Under the pieces are notes generated by a model that saw nothing but the letters and a program-made list of their open reading frames with translations, had not been told where the DNA came from and did no database searches. DNA of 24,759 nucleotides. Source: SYIM01 sp041182885 (GTDB lineage: Bacteria; Pseudomonadota; Gammaproteobacteria; Burkholderiales; Burkholderiaceae_E). Below, piece after piece: positions 1 through 7,158 of this stretch. Position 1 is the stretch's first letter. Every line of letters begins with the position of its first letter. Both the position numbers and the translations under genes were made by a program. Location: NCBI GenBank assembly GCA_049423065.1, contig JBMSQB010000071.1, forward strand, positions 1 to 24,759, written 5' to 3'.

Positions 1-344
1 GCATCGCTCGTTTGGCCGGATGCTGCGCCAGAAGCCTGCGCAAGCAGGATATCTTGTGTTGCGTCGACTGAGCCCGCCCAATCAGCCTCGAGCACGCGAG
101 CGTCCGACGATGCCAACTCGTCATGGGTCTGCGGATCCACACCGCGGCCATCTCCACGGCGCCTGCGAACCGCACTGGCAACCACTGCTGTGGATGAATC
201 GGCCGGATTCGCTGGCGAAGCAGTCGCTGGTGCAGTCGTTTCCAGCGCGAGCGCGAGTTGTTCGCCCGTGGAAGACAAGGTGCCCTGGGCCTGCTGACGA
301 CCCGGTTTGCCGCGACTGGATTTTTGAGCGCCTGTTTGTGACAT
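1..344 (-). CDS. N-terminal part of an unidentified protein, running off the left edge
   Basis: This open frame starts with ATG at 344 and stays open for 114 codons to the window edge, so only the N-terminus is visible. It begins MSQTGAQKSSRGKPGRQQ and is rich in Ala, Ser, Thr, Gly and Arg, with no signal peptide or membrane segment. It looks like a disordered, low-complexity leader. I do not recognise the family. The stretch GGGTC lies about 6 nt before the ATG and may serve as a weak ribosome binding site. An intrinsic terminator on the same strand ends only 28 bp upstream of the start codon, so the gene is either transcribed by read-through or has its promoter at or before the hairpin. Its position behind a T1SS locus makes another large surface or regulatory protein possible, but that is a guess. 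The reading frame itself is moderately certain because it is uninterrupted and has sensible codon use. Confidence 0.5.
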   Translation of the reverse strand, partial: MSQTGAQKSSRGKPGRQQAQGTLSSTGEQLALALETTAPATASPANPADSSTAVVASAVRRRRGDGRGVDPQTHDELASSDARVLEADWAGSVDATQDILLAQASGAASGQTSD

Positions 345-372
345 GGACGACCCTGTGCAGTTCGTTGAAATC

Positions 373-396
373 AAAAAAACCCGCAAGCGCGAGTTT
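373..396 (-). terminator. Intrinsic terminator after the WecA-like gene
   Basis: Read on the minus strand, AAACTCGC and GCGGGTTT pair over 8 bp (one G:U wobble) around a GCTT loop. The stem runs straight into a tract of seven T (three of them in the stem). It lies about 90 bp past the stop codon at 487 and 28 bp before the ATG at 344. It is a textbook rho-independent terminator for the operon arriving from the right. Confidence 0.75.
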
Positions 397-486
397 AACG
401 TCTAAATCGCAATTTTTTCGAGATCCGAAAGGTTTCTTGCCGCGCCGCCCGGCAGTCGTCGGCAGGCCAGCGTTCGCCCGCCAGTG

Positions 487-1608
487 TCAACCAGCCACCC
501 GATCCGTCACCATATCCACCTCTTCCGACAAACCGGATTGATCCACCGCCTGACCCTGGGTGTGCTGCAGCCTTGACCACTGCGACGACACGCAGGCGTA
601 AGACCCGGCAAGCAACGCGACAAACCCGAAAACCAGAAGCCAGTCTGGCGCCCCAAACTGCCAGGCTGCAATCGCAAGCGCCGCAAGAACCAACCCGCCT
701 CCGGCCTCAATCGCCACCACCTGGAAGGGAGTCATGCCACGGGCAAGAAGAAGATGGTGCAGATGATCCCGACCCGGCGCGGTAGCCCCCTGCCCCCTCA
801 ATAGCCTCGCGGCAATGACGCTGAGCCCATCCGCCAGCGGCACAAAACAGGCCCAAATCACCACCGCGGGAGGAGCACCGCCCTGCGCTGCCGGCAGCGA
901 ACAGAGCTTCAGGGCGATGATTGCGATGAGGAACCCGACGCCCAGGCTACCCGCATCACCCATGAAGATCCGGGCAGGCTGACCGGACCACCCACGAAGA
1001 TTGAAGATCAGGAAGGCCAACAGACAGCCGCCCAGCACCGTTGCGAGTTCGATGACATGGGCATTACCGGAAAGCCACGCCACCCCGCCCAAGACCAGCA
1101 ACGCAACCAGGCAGAGGGACCCCGCCAGGCCGTCGACGCCATCGCTCATGTTGATGGCATTCATGACACTGACGATCGCAAAAACCGAGAACGGGACCGC
1201 CAGCCAACCCAGATCGGGCGCCCAACCGGGAATGATTTCCCCCAATGCCTGCAGGCTGACCTCGCTGCCCACGACGACCGCGGCGGAAATGAATGCCTGA
1301 AAAAGAAACTTGGGACCAGCCCTCAGGTGGGCGCGATCATCGACCGCACCAAGCACAAAAAAGAGGAGAACACCGCCCATCCATGCGACCGGGGGACGAA
1401 CCCCCGGAACAAGAAACCACGCGGCGAACAGTCCGACCCCCATCGCGAGACCACCCACGACAGGCGTGGAAATTTCGTGTTGTTTCCGGCCACCGGGATG
1501 ATCGAGAAGGCCGAGCCACGGTGCAATTCGCCGGAGGATACCGACGCTGGCGACTGTGACGAGAAACGAAAGCGTAACCGCCAGAACGAGCGCCAATGTG
1601 GGTGCCAT
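487..1608 (-). CDS. WecA/TagO/MraY-like polyprenyl-phosphate sugar-1-phosphate transferase
   Basis: This 373-aa polytopic membrane protein belongs to the glycosyltransferase 4 family (WecA, TagO, MraY). These enzymes move a HexNAc-1-phosphate from a UDP-sugar to undecaprenyl phosphate at the inner face of the cytoplasmic membrane, the first step in making a lipid-linked glycan. Visible family motifs are LLDHPGGRKQHEISTPVVGG (residues 34-53), the Asp pair in GAVDDR (about 88-92), NAINMSDGVDGLAG (about 150-163), the metal-binding MGDAG loop, and the His-rich loop GRDHLHHLLLARG. About ten hydrophobic segments separate them. The ATG at 1608 precedes a first transmembrane helix at once. There is no strong Shine-Dalgarno sequence. 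It lies 177 bp behind the TolC-like gene on the same strand, and a terminator follows it. It might prime an exopolysaccharide or O-chain, or a glycan for the neighbouring adhesins. The sugar substrate cannot be read from the sequence. Confidence 0.88.
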   Translation of the reverse strand: MAPTLALVLAVTLSFLVTVASVGILRRIAPWLGLLDHPGGRKQHEISTPVVGGLAMGVGLFAAWFLVPGVRPPVAWMGGVLLFFVLGAVDDRAHLRAGPKFLFQAFISAAVVVGSEVSLQALGEIIPGWAPDLGWLAVPFSVFAIVSVMNAINMSDGVDGLAGSLCLVALLVLGGVAWLSGNAHVIELATVLGGCLLAFLIFNLRGWSGQPARIFMGDAGSLGVGFLIAIIALKLCSLPAAQGGAPPAVVIWACFVPLADGLSVIAARLLRGQGATAPGRDHLHHLLLARGMTPFQVVAIEAGGGLVLAALAIAAWQFGAPDWLLVFGFVALLAGSYACVSSQWSRLQHTQGQAVDQSGLSEEVDMVTDRVAG

Positions 1609-1785
1609 TTGAAAAGACCGGACAGGAAAAGGGAACTACCGACGCAGCGATGAACGCCAAGCGCCCGCGCGAAGCCCGAATCTTACAGTGACATGCATCA
1701 AATACCCGGATAACCGACTGAGAAATAACGCACATTTTTGCTGCTAAATCCGATCGGCGCACCAGAGAGGTGCGGCGCGTCGGCG
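1609..1785. other. 177-bp intergenic gap with a short hairpin
   Basis: This gap lies between the TolC-like stop codon and the WecA-like start. It holds one perfect 6-bp inverted repeat, CGCACC-N5-GGTGCG at 1758-1774, about 12 bp past the TolC-like stop on the minus strand. There is no T-tract directly after it, so it is at best a weak or processing hairpin. An AT-richer patch around 1730-1750 could hold a promoter for the WecA-like gene, but no convincing -35/-10 pair stands out. Confidence 0.3.
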
Positions 1786-3285
1786 TTACTGCGCAAATCC
1801 AAAATGCGAGTCGAGCCTCGACGCGATGTAAAGCACCCGATAGCTGCCAAACACCTGCTGGGCATAGGCATCGATCAGGTCACGCCCGGCCGCCTGCAGC
1901 ACCTCCTGCGCGTTGAGCAGGTCCAGGAGCGTTCCCCGGCGAAAAGCGAACTGCTCGCGAACCGCACGGAGCGAAGCAGCCGCCAACTCTGCCGCCTCGA
2001 TCCGGGCAAGCAGCAGTTGATCGGACGCGCTCGCCTCGGCAAGCACCTGTGCGGCAAATCGCTCGAAGGCAAGCACAGCAGCCCGGTAGTCGTGATCGGC
2101 CTGCTGCAGTCTGGACAGGGCTTGCGTCTCACGCGCCTGCGCTGCGCCGCCGTTGTAGAACTCATAGCGGAAATTGAACAGTGCGGTGCGGTCATTTCCC
2201 GGGAACCCGTCGCCAATCTGGTCTCGGCGCGTGAATGTGCTCTCGAAATTCAGCTGTGGGAGCGCGCGAGCGGCGACCGCTTTCAACTCCGATTGCGCCG
2301 CCTCCCTCCCAGCCTGGGCCGCCCGAACCGTGGCAAACACCGGCGCAAGAACCGACGCGCCCTCGATATCGCGTACCTCAACCGCTGCCAGCAGGTCCGT
2401 TGCGCCGGCCGGCTCAGCCCCGAATATCTCGCGATAACCGGCTCGGGCCGCTGCAACCCGCGTCCTGGCTGCCACCACCCCGGCCAGCGCGTCGGCCACC
2501 CGCGCCTGAGCCCGCAGCACGTCGCTGCGCGACCCGCCACCCAGCTCGTAACGCTCCCTCACGTATTGAGCAATCGCGACACGCGCAGCCTGGTTTTCGA
2601 GCGCCAGTCCCTCCTGCAAATGTGCCGACTCGAATTCGACCGCAACCTGAATGGCCCGCAGCGCCAGCTCGGCGCGACGTGCCTCGGCACGCGCAATGGC
2701 AATTCGCTCTCGTGCTTCGGCCGACACCACGACAGCCTCGGCTGCTCCGAAGTCGAACACCAACTGCCTCAACACCAGGCCCCACCCCGCACTCGTGTAC
2801 CGCCGCTCGGGAACGCCAAACAACCGGTTCTCGTCGAACGAACGCCAACCGCCGTCGGTCTGACCGGTGATCTGGGGACGGAGTGCCGCACGCGATTCTT
2901 CTGTTGCGCCACGAGCGCCCTCCCGGGCAACCATGGCGGCCTGAAACTCCGGATGCCGGCTGACCGCCTCACGCACCCGATCACGGAACTGACGATCGAC
3001 AACGGGCGATAAAGCGATCCGACGATCGGAGCGCAACGCATCGAGAAAACCGATCTGAGACTCCCCCAGCGCCGGAACCTGCTCAGGAGGCGCTGAAGCC
3101 GTCGCCTGAACCGGAGCAGCGCCCCCACCTGCCACAGGCGGTGTCTGCGCGATCGCGCTAGGCGACATGAGCAGAGCCGCGATGACCGCGCCGCCAGCTG
3201 TGGTCCAACCCCCTCTGTAGCTTGAGGAACCGGCCCCAAGAGCCCGCCTGAGCAACTGACCCAGCCTAGCGCTCACGGAACGCAT
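1786..3285 (-). CDS. TolC-family outer-membrane channel of the type I secretion system
   Basis: This 499-aa protein is the outer-membrane exit duct of the T1SS. The start is placed at ATG 3285, which overlaps the HlyD-like gene by 20 bp. Longer in-frame extensions lie wholly inside that gene and give an arginine- and cysteine-rich non-protein-like sequence. From this start there is a basic stretch, a hydrophobic core (GGAVIAALLMSPSAIA, residues 31-46) and a likely signal peptidase site before QTPPVAG. The body has two similar long alpha-helical halves typical of the outer-membrane efflux protein fold: a first half about residues 90-290 with ATEESRAALRPQITGQTDGG, and a second half with LKAVAARALPQLNFES and FRRGTLLDLLNAQEVL. 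The C-terminus ends DSHFGFAQ. Gene order ABC-HlyD-TolC with overlaps shows that it belongs to the dedicated secretion apparatus and is not a general efflux channel. Confidence 0.93.
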   Translation of the reverse strand: MRSVSARLGQLLRRALGAGSSSYRGGWTTAGGAVIAALLMSPSAIAQTPPVAGGGAAPVQATASAPPEQVPALGESQIGFLDALRSDRRIALSPVVDRQFRDRVREAVSRHPEFQAAMVAREGARGATEESRAALRPQITGQTDGGWRSFDENRLFGVPERRYTSAGWGLVLRQLVFDFGAAEAVVVSAEARERIAIARAEARRAELALRAIQVAVEFESAHLQEGLALENQAARVAIAQYVRERYELGGGSRSDVLRAQARVADALAGVVAARTRVAAARAGYREIFGAEPAGATDLLAAVEVRDIEGASVLAPVFATVRAAQAGREAAQSELKAVAARALPQLNFESTFTRRDQIGDGFPGNDRTALFNFRYEFYNGGAAQARETQALSRLQQADHDYRAAVLAFERFAAQVLAEASASDQLLLARIEAAELAAASLRAVREQFAFRRGTLLDLLNAQEVLQAAGRDLIDAYAQQVFGSYRVLYIASRLDSHFGFAQ

Positions 3286-4585
3286 TCTCTCGGACGGCGA
3301 CAACCGGCTTGGACAAATACTGCAGCACGGTCTTTGCCCCAGTGATGATGTCGATCTGCGCCTGCATGCCAGGGAGCACCGGCAGTTCCTTGTCGCCCGC
3401 CTGAAGCACAGGCGAGAGCGTTTCAATGCGGGCGAGATAAAAGCTTTCCCCGCGATCATTGGTTACCACGTCCGGGCTGACCTGCGTCACCGTGCCCACC
3501 ATGGCACCGAATATCGAAAAATCATAGGCCGAGATCTTGAGGCGTGCGGTCTGCCCAAGCTTCACAAAGCCGATGTCCTGGGGCAGGATCATTGCCTCGA
3601 AAACCAGCTGATCGTCAATCGGCACCACCTCGGCAACAGGCTCACCGGACCGAACGACCCCACCAATCGTGGATATCAGCAGGCGATTGAGAATACCGTT
3701 CACGGGCGATCTGAGCTCAGTTCTTCCCACCCGGTCGGCAAGTGCCGGCATGACCTCCTCGAGCGAACGCAGTTCCGCGGTGACCTGATTCAGGTCTGCC
3801 TGCGCCTGCGAGCGGATCTGCCGGAGCGTTGCATCCTTTCGTGCAACCACCTCGGCAAGCGCAGCCTCCAGCCGCACAATGGCCGAGCGCGCGGAGTCGA
3901 GCCGGCCCTCGGCATCGGCCATCATCCGGTCCAACCGCACAAGCTCGATCTGCGGCTCAAGCCCTCTCGCCACCAACTGCGCAAGGATGCGTCGCTCTTC
4001 ACGGGCGAGCGTGAGCGTGCGCTCGGCAGTCTGAATGACGATACGGGTTTCCTCGATTTCGCGGCTGCGCTGCTCACGCTGGGAATCGAGCACCCGTATC
4101 TGTGCATCACGCTCCTCGGCACGGGCTCGCCATGCGGCGCGTTCAATGCTCACAAACTCGCGCGCATCACGTTCGAGTTCGGCGCCGAACAACGGCGCGG
4201 TTTCGGTCAATTCGGCGCGCAGCCTGGCCACCCTCGCAAGCAGCGCGAAGCGCTGCTGCCTGCGTGACTGGTAATCGCCGTCAGCCTGAATCGAGCTGAG
4301 GGACACCAGGGCCACGCCATCGGCCACCTTCTGCCCCTGCTTGACATGAATCGCCTGCACCACGCCGCCCTCCAGGCTCTGGATCACCTGGATTCGCCCG
4401 GACGGAATCACCCGGCCCTGCGCGCGGGTGACGGTGTCAACGTGAAACGTGGCGGCCCAAACGAAAAAAGCGACCACCGTGAGCACAATTGCGTAGAGCA
4501 GCCAGCTTGCGCTGCGCTTCAGGTCATGCTCGCGCAAGGTGGCTGCGATGGTCTCACCGCGTGGGCGCGAGGAATGGGCGCTCAC
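3266..4585 (-). CDS. HlyD-family periplasmic adaptor (membrane fusion protein) of the type I secretion system
   Basis: This 439-aa protein is the membrane fusion subunit that links the inner-membrane ABC exporter to the TolC-like channel. Residues 28-47 (SWLLYAIVLTVVAFFVWAAT) form the single N-terminal membrane anchor. A first half of a biotinyl-lipoyl-like domain follows (GRVIPSGRIQVIQSLEGGVV, then HVKQGQKVADG). Residues about 105-290 are a long charged, Arg/Glu/Ala-rich coiled-coil hairpin. The second lipoyl half is around residues 290-320 (LRSPVNGILNRLLISTIGG). The C-terminal beta-barrel ends with the typical LPVLPGMQAQIDIITGAKTV. The start codon is GTG at 4585, only 3 bp after the stop codon of the ABC gene, which implies translational coupling. 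Length and layout match LapC/PrtE/HlyD-type adaptors. Confidence 0.95.
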   Translation of the reverse strand: MSAHSSRPRGETIAATLREHDLKRSASWLLYAIVLTVVAFFVWAATFHVDTVTRAQGRVIPSGRIQVIQSLEGGVVQAIHVKQGQKVADGVALVSLSSIQADGDYQSRRQQRFALLARVARLRAELTETAPLFGAELERDAREFVSIERAAWRARAEERDAQIRVLDSQREQRSREIEETRIVIQTAERTLTLAREERRILAQLVARGLEPQIELVRLDRMMADAEGRLDSARSAIVRLEAALAEVVARKDATLRQIRSQAQADLNQVTAELRSLEEVMPALADRVGRTELRSPVNGILNRLLISTIGGVVRSGEPVAEVVPIDDQLVFEAMILPQDIGFVKLGQTARLKISAYDFSIFGAMVGTVTQVSPDVVTNDRGESFYLARIETLSPVLQAGDKELPVLPGMQAQIDIITGAKTVLQYLSKPVVAVRENAFRER

Positions 4586-4588
4586 GGT

Positions 4589-7048
4589 TCAACCCGCCTT
4601 GGTCGATGAACTGTCAGGACCCGGGCCGGACAGCCCCGACGCGGAAGTCTCAGAGGTAACGGAACGGCCCGTTGGTTGACCGGTTGCAGGCGTGGATGGC
4701 ACCACAACCTGCAGCCCACCGCCTCCGGAGGCCGGGGCACCAAACGGTCGAGCAGACAGGGCGCCACGGAGTGCCGAGCCTGCCGGAGGCGAGACGACTG
4801 TTTTTTGCGAGGGGGCCACCGCCGCAGGGGAATCACCGCCCGCGCGCCCAGGCGAACCGTCCGGGCCAGAGGGGCCCCTTGGCCCCGCAGGCGCCGACGC
4901 ACCCCCGGAAGTCGATCCCCCGCCCGCGCCCAGCACCTTGTCGCGGGGACCATCGGCCACGACCTTGCCCTGATCGAGCACGATCACACGATCGACCAGT
5001 TCGAGAAGGGTTGCCTTGTGGGTGATGACGACCAGCGTTGAGGTGCCGATGACCGGCTTCAGCCGCTCGATGAGTTGCCGCTCTGCATTGATGTCCATCG
5101 CACTGGTGGGCTCGTCCAGCAGCAGAATGGGGGGCTGGCCAACCAGCGCCCGCGCAATCGTGATGGCCTGGCGCTGACCGCCTGACAACCCTTCGCCCCG
5201 CTCTCCCAGGCGGAGGTTGTAGCCCTCGGGATGAGCGCTGATGAAATCGTGTACGCCCGCAATATGGGCCACCTCGACGATTCGTTCGTCGGCGGGGTAA
5301 TGCGCGCCGAGCGCGATGTTCTGCCGCACCGTACCCGTCATCAGCCAGATTTCCTGCATGACCGCGCCGATGTTGCGACGAAGATCGGCGGGATCGAGCT
5401 GCCGAACATCCGCGCCGCCCACCAGCACCGCCCCAGCGTTGGGCGCATAGAGTCCGAGCAGCAGCTTCGCAAGCGTGGTTTTGCCCGACCCCACTCGACC
5501 AACAATGGCCACCCTCTCGCCTGCGCTGATTTTCAGACTGACGCCGTTGAGACCCCCGGCCTGTTGCTGCGGATAAGAAAAGGACACACCGCGCAACTCA
5601 ATCGTGCCATCGAGGGATTCACGCGGCATCAACTGGCGCGAGGGTTGATGCTCGCGGGGTTCGTTCATCAGTTTGGCAAGCGCCTTGTAACTGGCGTAAG
5701 ACTGGTTGGCACGCGTGAGCAACTGGGCGAGCTGCGCGAGCGGTGCAATCGCCCGCCCGGCGAGGATGGAGCAGGCGATGATTGCACCCATTCCGATTTG
5801 TCCCTTGGCCACCAGAAAGACGCCCATCGAGACGATGGCCACCTGCGACACCTGCGACACGAAGTTTGCGAAATTGCCCGCAAACTGCGCCAGAAATCGG
5901 GTTTTGAGCCCCACCCTTGCCTGATGGGCAATCGCCCGCTGCCAGCGGCCGCGCATCACGGGACCGGCCCCAAGCGCCTTGATGGTTTCCAGCCCCGCAA
6001 TGGATTCAACCAGCACGGAATGCTTGGTCTGCCCGTCTTCATAGCCTGTCTGCACCAGCCGCCTCATGGACGGTTGCAGCGCAACGCCAACCAGCAGCAT
6101 GGCCGGGATGAGGATGAGCGGCACATACACCATGGGCCCACCGATTGCCCAGATGACTGCAACAAACAGCAGCGCAAACGGTATGTCGATCACCGTGGTG
6201 AGCGTGGCCGAGGTCAGGAACTCCCGGACAGATTCAAATTCCTTCATGACGTTGGCCAGCGACCCGGTTGAGCCTCGCCGTGCGCGCATCTCGAGGTCAA
6301 GAACATGGTCAAAGAGTGCATCGGCGATCGCCATGTCCGCACGCGACCCCGCGACGTCAAGGAAATAGCCGCGCAGGCTGCGAATGATGAAGTCGCTGAC
6401 AAACACGATAGCGATGCCCGCCATCAGGGCGATAAGCGAATCGATCGCGTTATTGGGCAACACGCGGTCGTAGACGATCATTGTGAAGATCGAGGTGGCA
6501 AGCGCGAACACGTTGGTGAGCAGCGCAGCGAGCACCACCTGAACATAGAGCGGCCGAGCGGTTGAGAGCGGCCCCCAGAACCAGTGCCCGAACCGGCCTC
6601 GAGGCGCATTCACCTGGTCCGACGGCACGCGAAGCGGAGGGCTCACCGCAACGAAAGTGCCCGAAAGCATCTGTTCGATACGGTCAGGATCAGGATCTGC
6701 CCTGAATTCGCTCCCCCTGGAGGCGGGATCGAACAGCGACAGGCCACCGTCGGGACCGCGAGAAAGAATCGCGGGTCGATTGTCAGGAGTGAGGAAAACA
6801 AGCGCAGGCAGACCCGAACGCTCGACCGCAGAAAATTTGCCGCTTTGCTGCTCGGCGACGAATCCCCGGCTGGAGAGGGCTTCGATGAACTGTTCGAGCG
6901 TCCACGCTCCTTCGGGCCGCAACACCTGAGCATAGAGAGACGCCCGCGAGAGCGGCACCTCGTGCAACGCAAACAGATGCAGAAGGCAAGACTCGAGCGG
7001 GTCGTAAACAGCGGGGGTCGGGGGAATGCCCGAATCAGAGCCAGTCAC
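4589..7048 (-). CDS. Type I secretion ABC transporter (permease/ATPase) with degenerate C39-like domain
   Basis: This 819-aa half-transporter energises export. Residues 1-145 form a C39-peptidase-like domain. A cysteine is present (LESCLL, residue 21) but the usual catalytic His context is absent, as in LapB- or HlyB-like exporters that bind substrate without cleaving it. Residues about 160-440 hold the six-helix permease. The nucleotide-binding domain has Walker A GRVGSGKTT (about 517-525), signature LSGGQRQ (about 621) and Walker B ILLLDEP (about 641-647) with the H-loop ITHKAT. The protein then continues past its usual end with about 120 residues rich in Gly, Pro, Ser and Ala, including six Gly-X-Y triplets. 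The start is GTG at 7048; the frame has a stop 18-20 nt further upstream and no better start. It sits 110 bp behind the giant RTX gene, its probable main substrate. Confidence 0.95.
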   Translation of the reverse strand: MTGSDSGIPPTPAVYDPLESCLLHLFALHEVPLSRASLYAQVLRPEGAWTLEQFIEALSSRGFVAEQQSGKFSAVERSGLPALVFLTPDNRPAILSRGPDGGLSLFDPASRGSEFRADPDPDRIEQMLSGTFVAVSPPLRVPSDQVNAPRGRFGHWFWGPLSTARPLYVQVVLAALLTNVFALATSIFTMIVYDRVLPNNAIDSLIALMAGIAIVFVSDFIIRSLRGYFLDVAGSRADMAIADALFDHVLDLEMRARRGSTGSLANVMKEFESVREFLTSATLTTVIDIPFALLFVAVIWAIGGPMVYVPLILIPAMLLVGVALQPSMRRLVQTGYEDGQTKHSVLVESIAGLETIKALGAGPVMRGRWQRAIAHQARVGLKTRFLAQFAGNFANFVSQVSQVAIVSMGVFLVAKGQIGMGAIIACSILAGRAIAPLAQLAQLLTRANQSYASYKALAKLMNEPREHQPSRQLMPRESLDGTIELRGVSFSYPQQQAGGLNGVSLKISAGERVAIVGRVGSGKTTLAKLLLGLYAPNAGAVLVGGADVRQLDPADLRRNIGAVMQEIWLMTGTVRQNIALGAHYPADERIVEVAHIAGVHDFISAHPEGYNLRLGERGEGLSGGQRQAITIARALVGQPPILLLDEPTSAMDINAERQLIERLKPVIGTSTLVVITHKATLLELVDRVIVLDQGKVVADGPRDKVLGAGGGSTSGGASAPAGPRGPSGPDGSPGRAGGDSPAAVAPSQKTVVSPPAGSALRGALSARPFGAPASGGGGLQVVVPSTPATGQPTGRSVTSETSASGLSGPGPDSSSTKAG
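4832..4885 (-). repeat. Collagen-like Gly-X-Y run in the C-terminal tail of the ABC transporter
   Basis: Six uninterrupted Gly-X-Y triplets (GPR GPS GPD GSP GRA GGD, residues about 722-739) lie in the extra C-terminal tail beyond the nucleotide-binding domain. The tail is otherwise Gly/Ser/Pro/Ala-rich and probably disordered. Confidence 0.7.
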
Positions 7049-7052
7049 GGTA

Positions 7053-7070
7053 ATGGCGTAGAGCGCCCAT
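7053..7070 (-). promoter_or_regulatory. Hairpin directly upstream of the ABC transporter start codon
   Basis: On the minus strand ATGGGCG-CTCTA-CGCCAT folds into a 6-bp stem with one bulged base. It ends 4 nt before the GTG start at 7048. This is where a ribosome binding site should be, and no Shine-Dalgarno sequence is seen. It could lower translation of the transporter relative to the adhesin. This is an inference from position only. Confidence 0.3.
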
Positions 7071-7158
7071 CAAGCAAATCGCAGGGTCGACCAGTTTAAC
7101 CCAGCCACCCGCATGTTCGCCCTCACAGTACGCAGCAAACTCCCTACATTTCCTCTAT

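Noticed and set aside
20..541. Plus-strand open frame of 173 codons at the left edge
   Set aside because: It crosses the intrinsic terminator and the end of the WecA-like gene and has no protein-like features. The minus-strand frame 344-1 is the better reading.
1758..1774. Terminator after the TolC-like gene
   Set aside because: The 6-bp stem is perfect but is followed by CCGATCGG and not a T-tract; it is kept only as a note in the intergenic entry.
1738..3012. Long plus-strand open frame of 424 codons
   Set aside because: It is antisense to the TolC-like gene, whose frame has clear family motifs. The plus-strand translation is rich in Arg, Pro and His with no recognisable domain; it is a by-product of GC-rich codon usage.
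5231..6271. Plus-strand open frame of 346 codons
   Set aside because: It is antisense to the permease and ATPase part of the ABC transporter, with His/Arg/Gly-rich nonsense composition and no domain.
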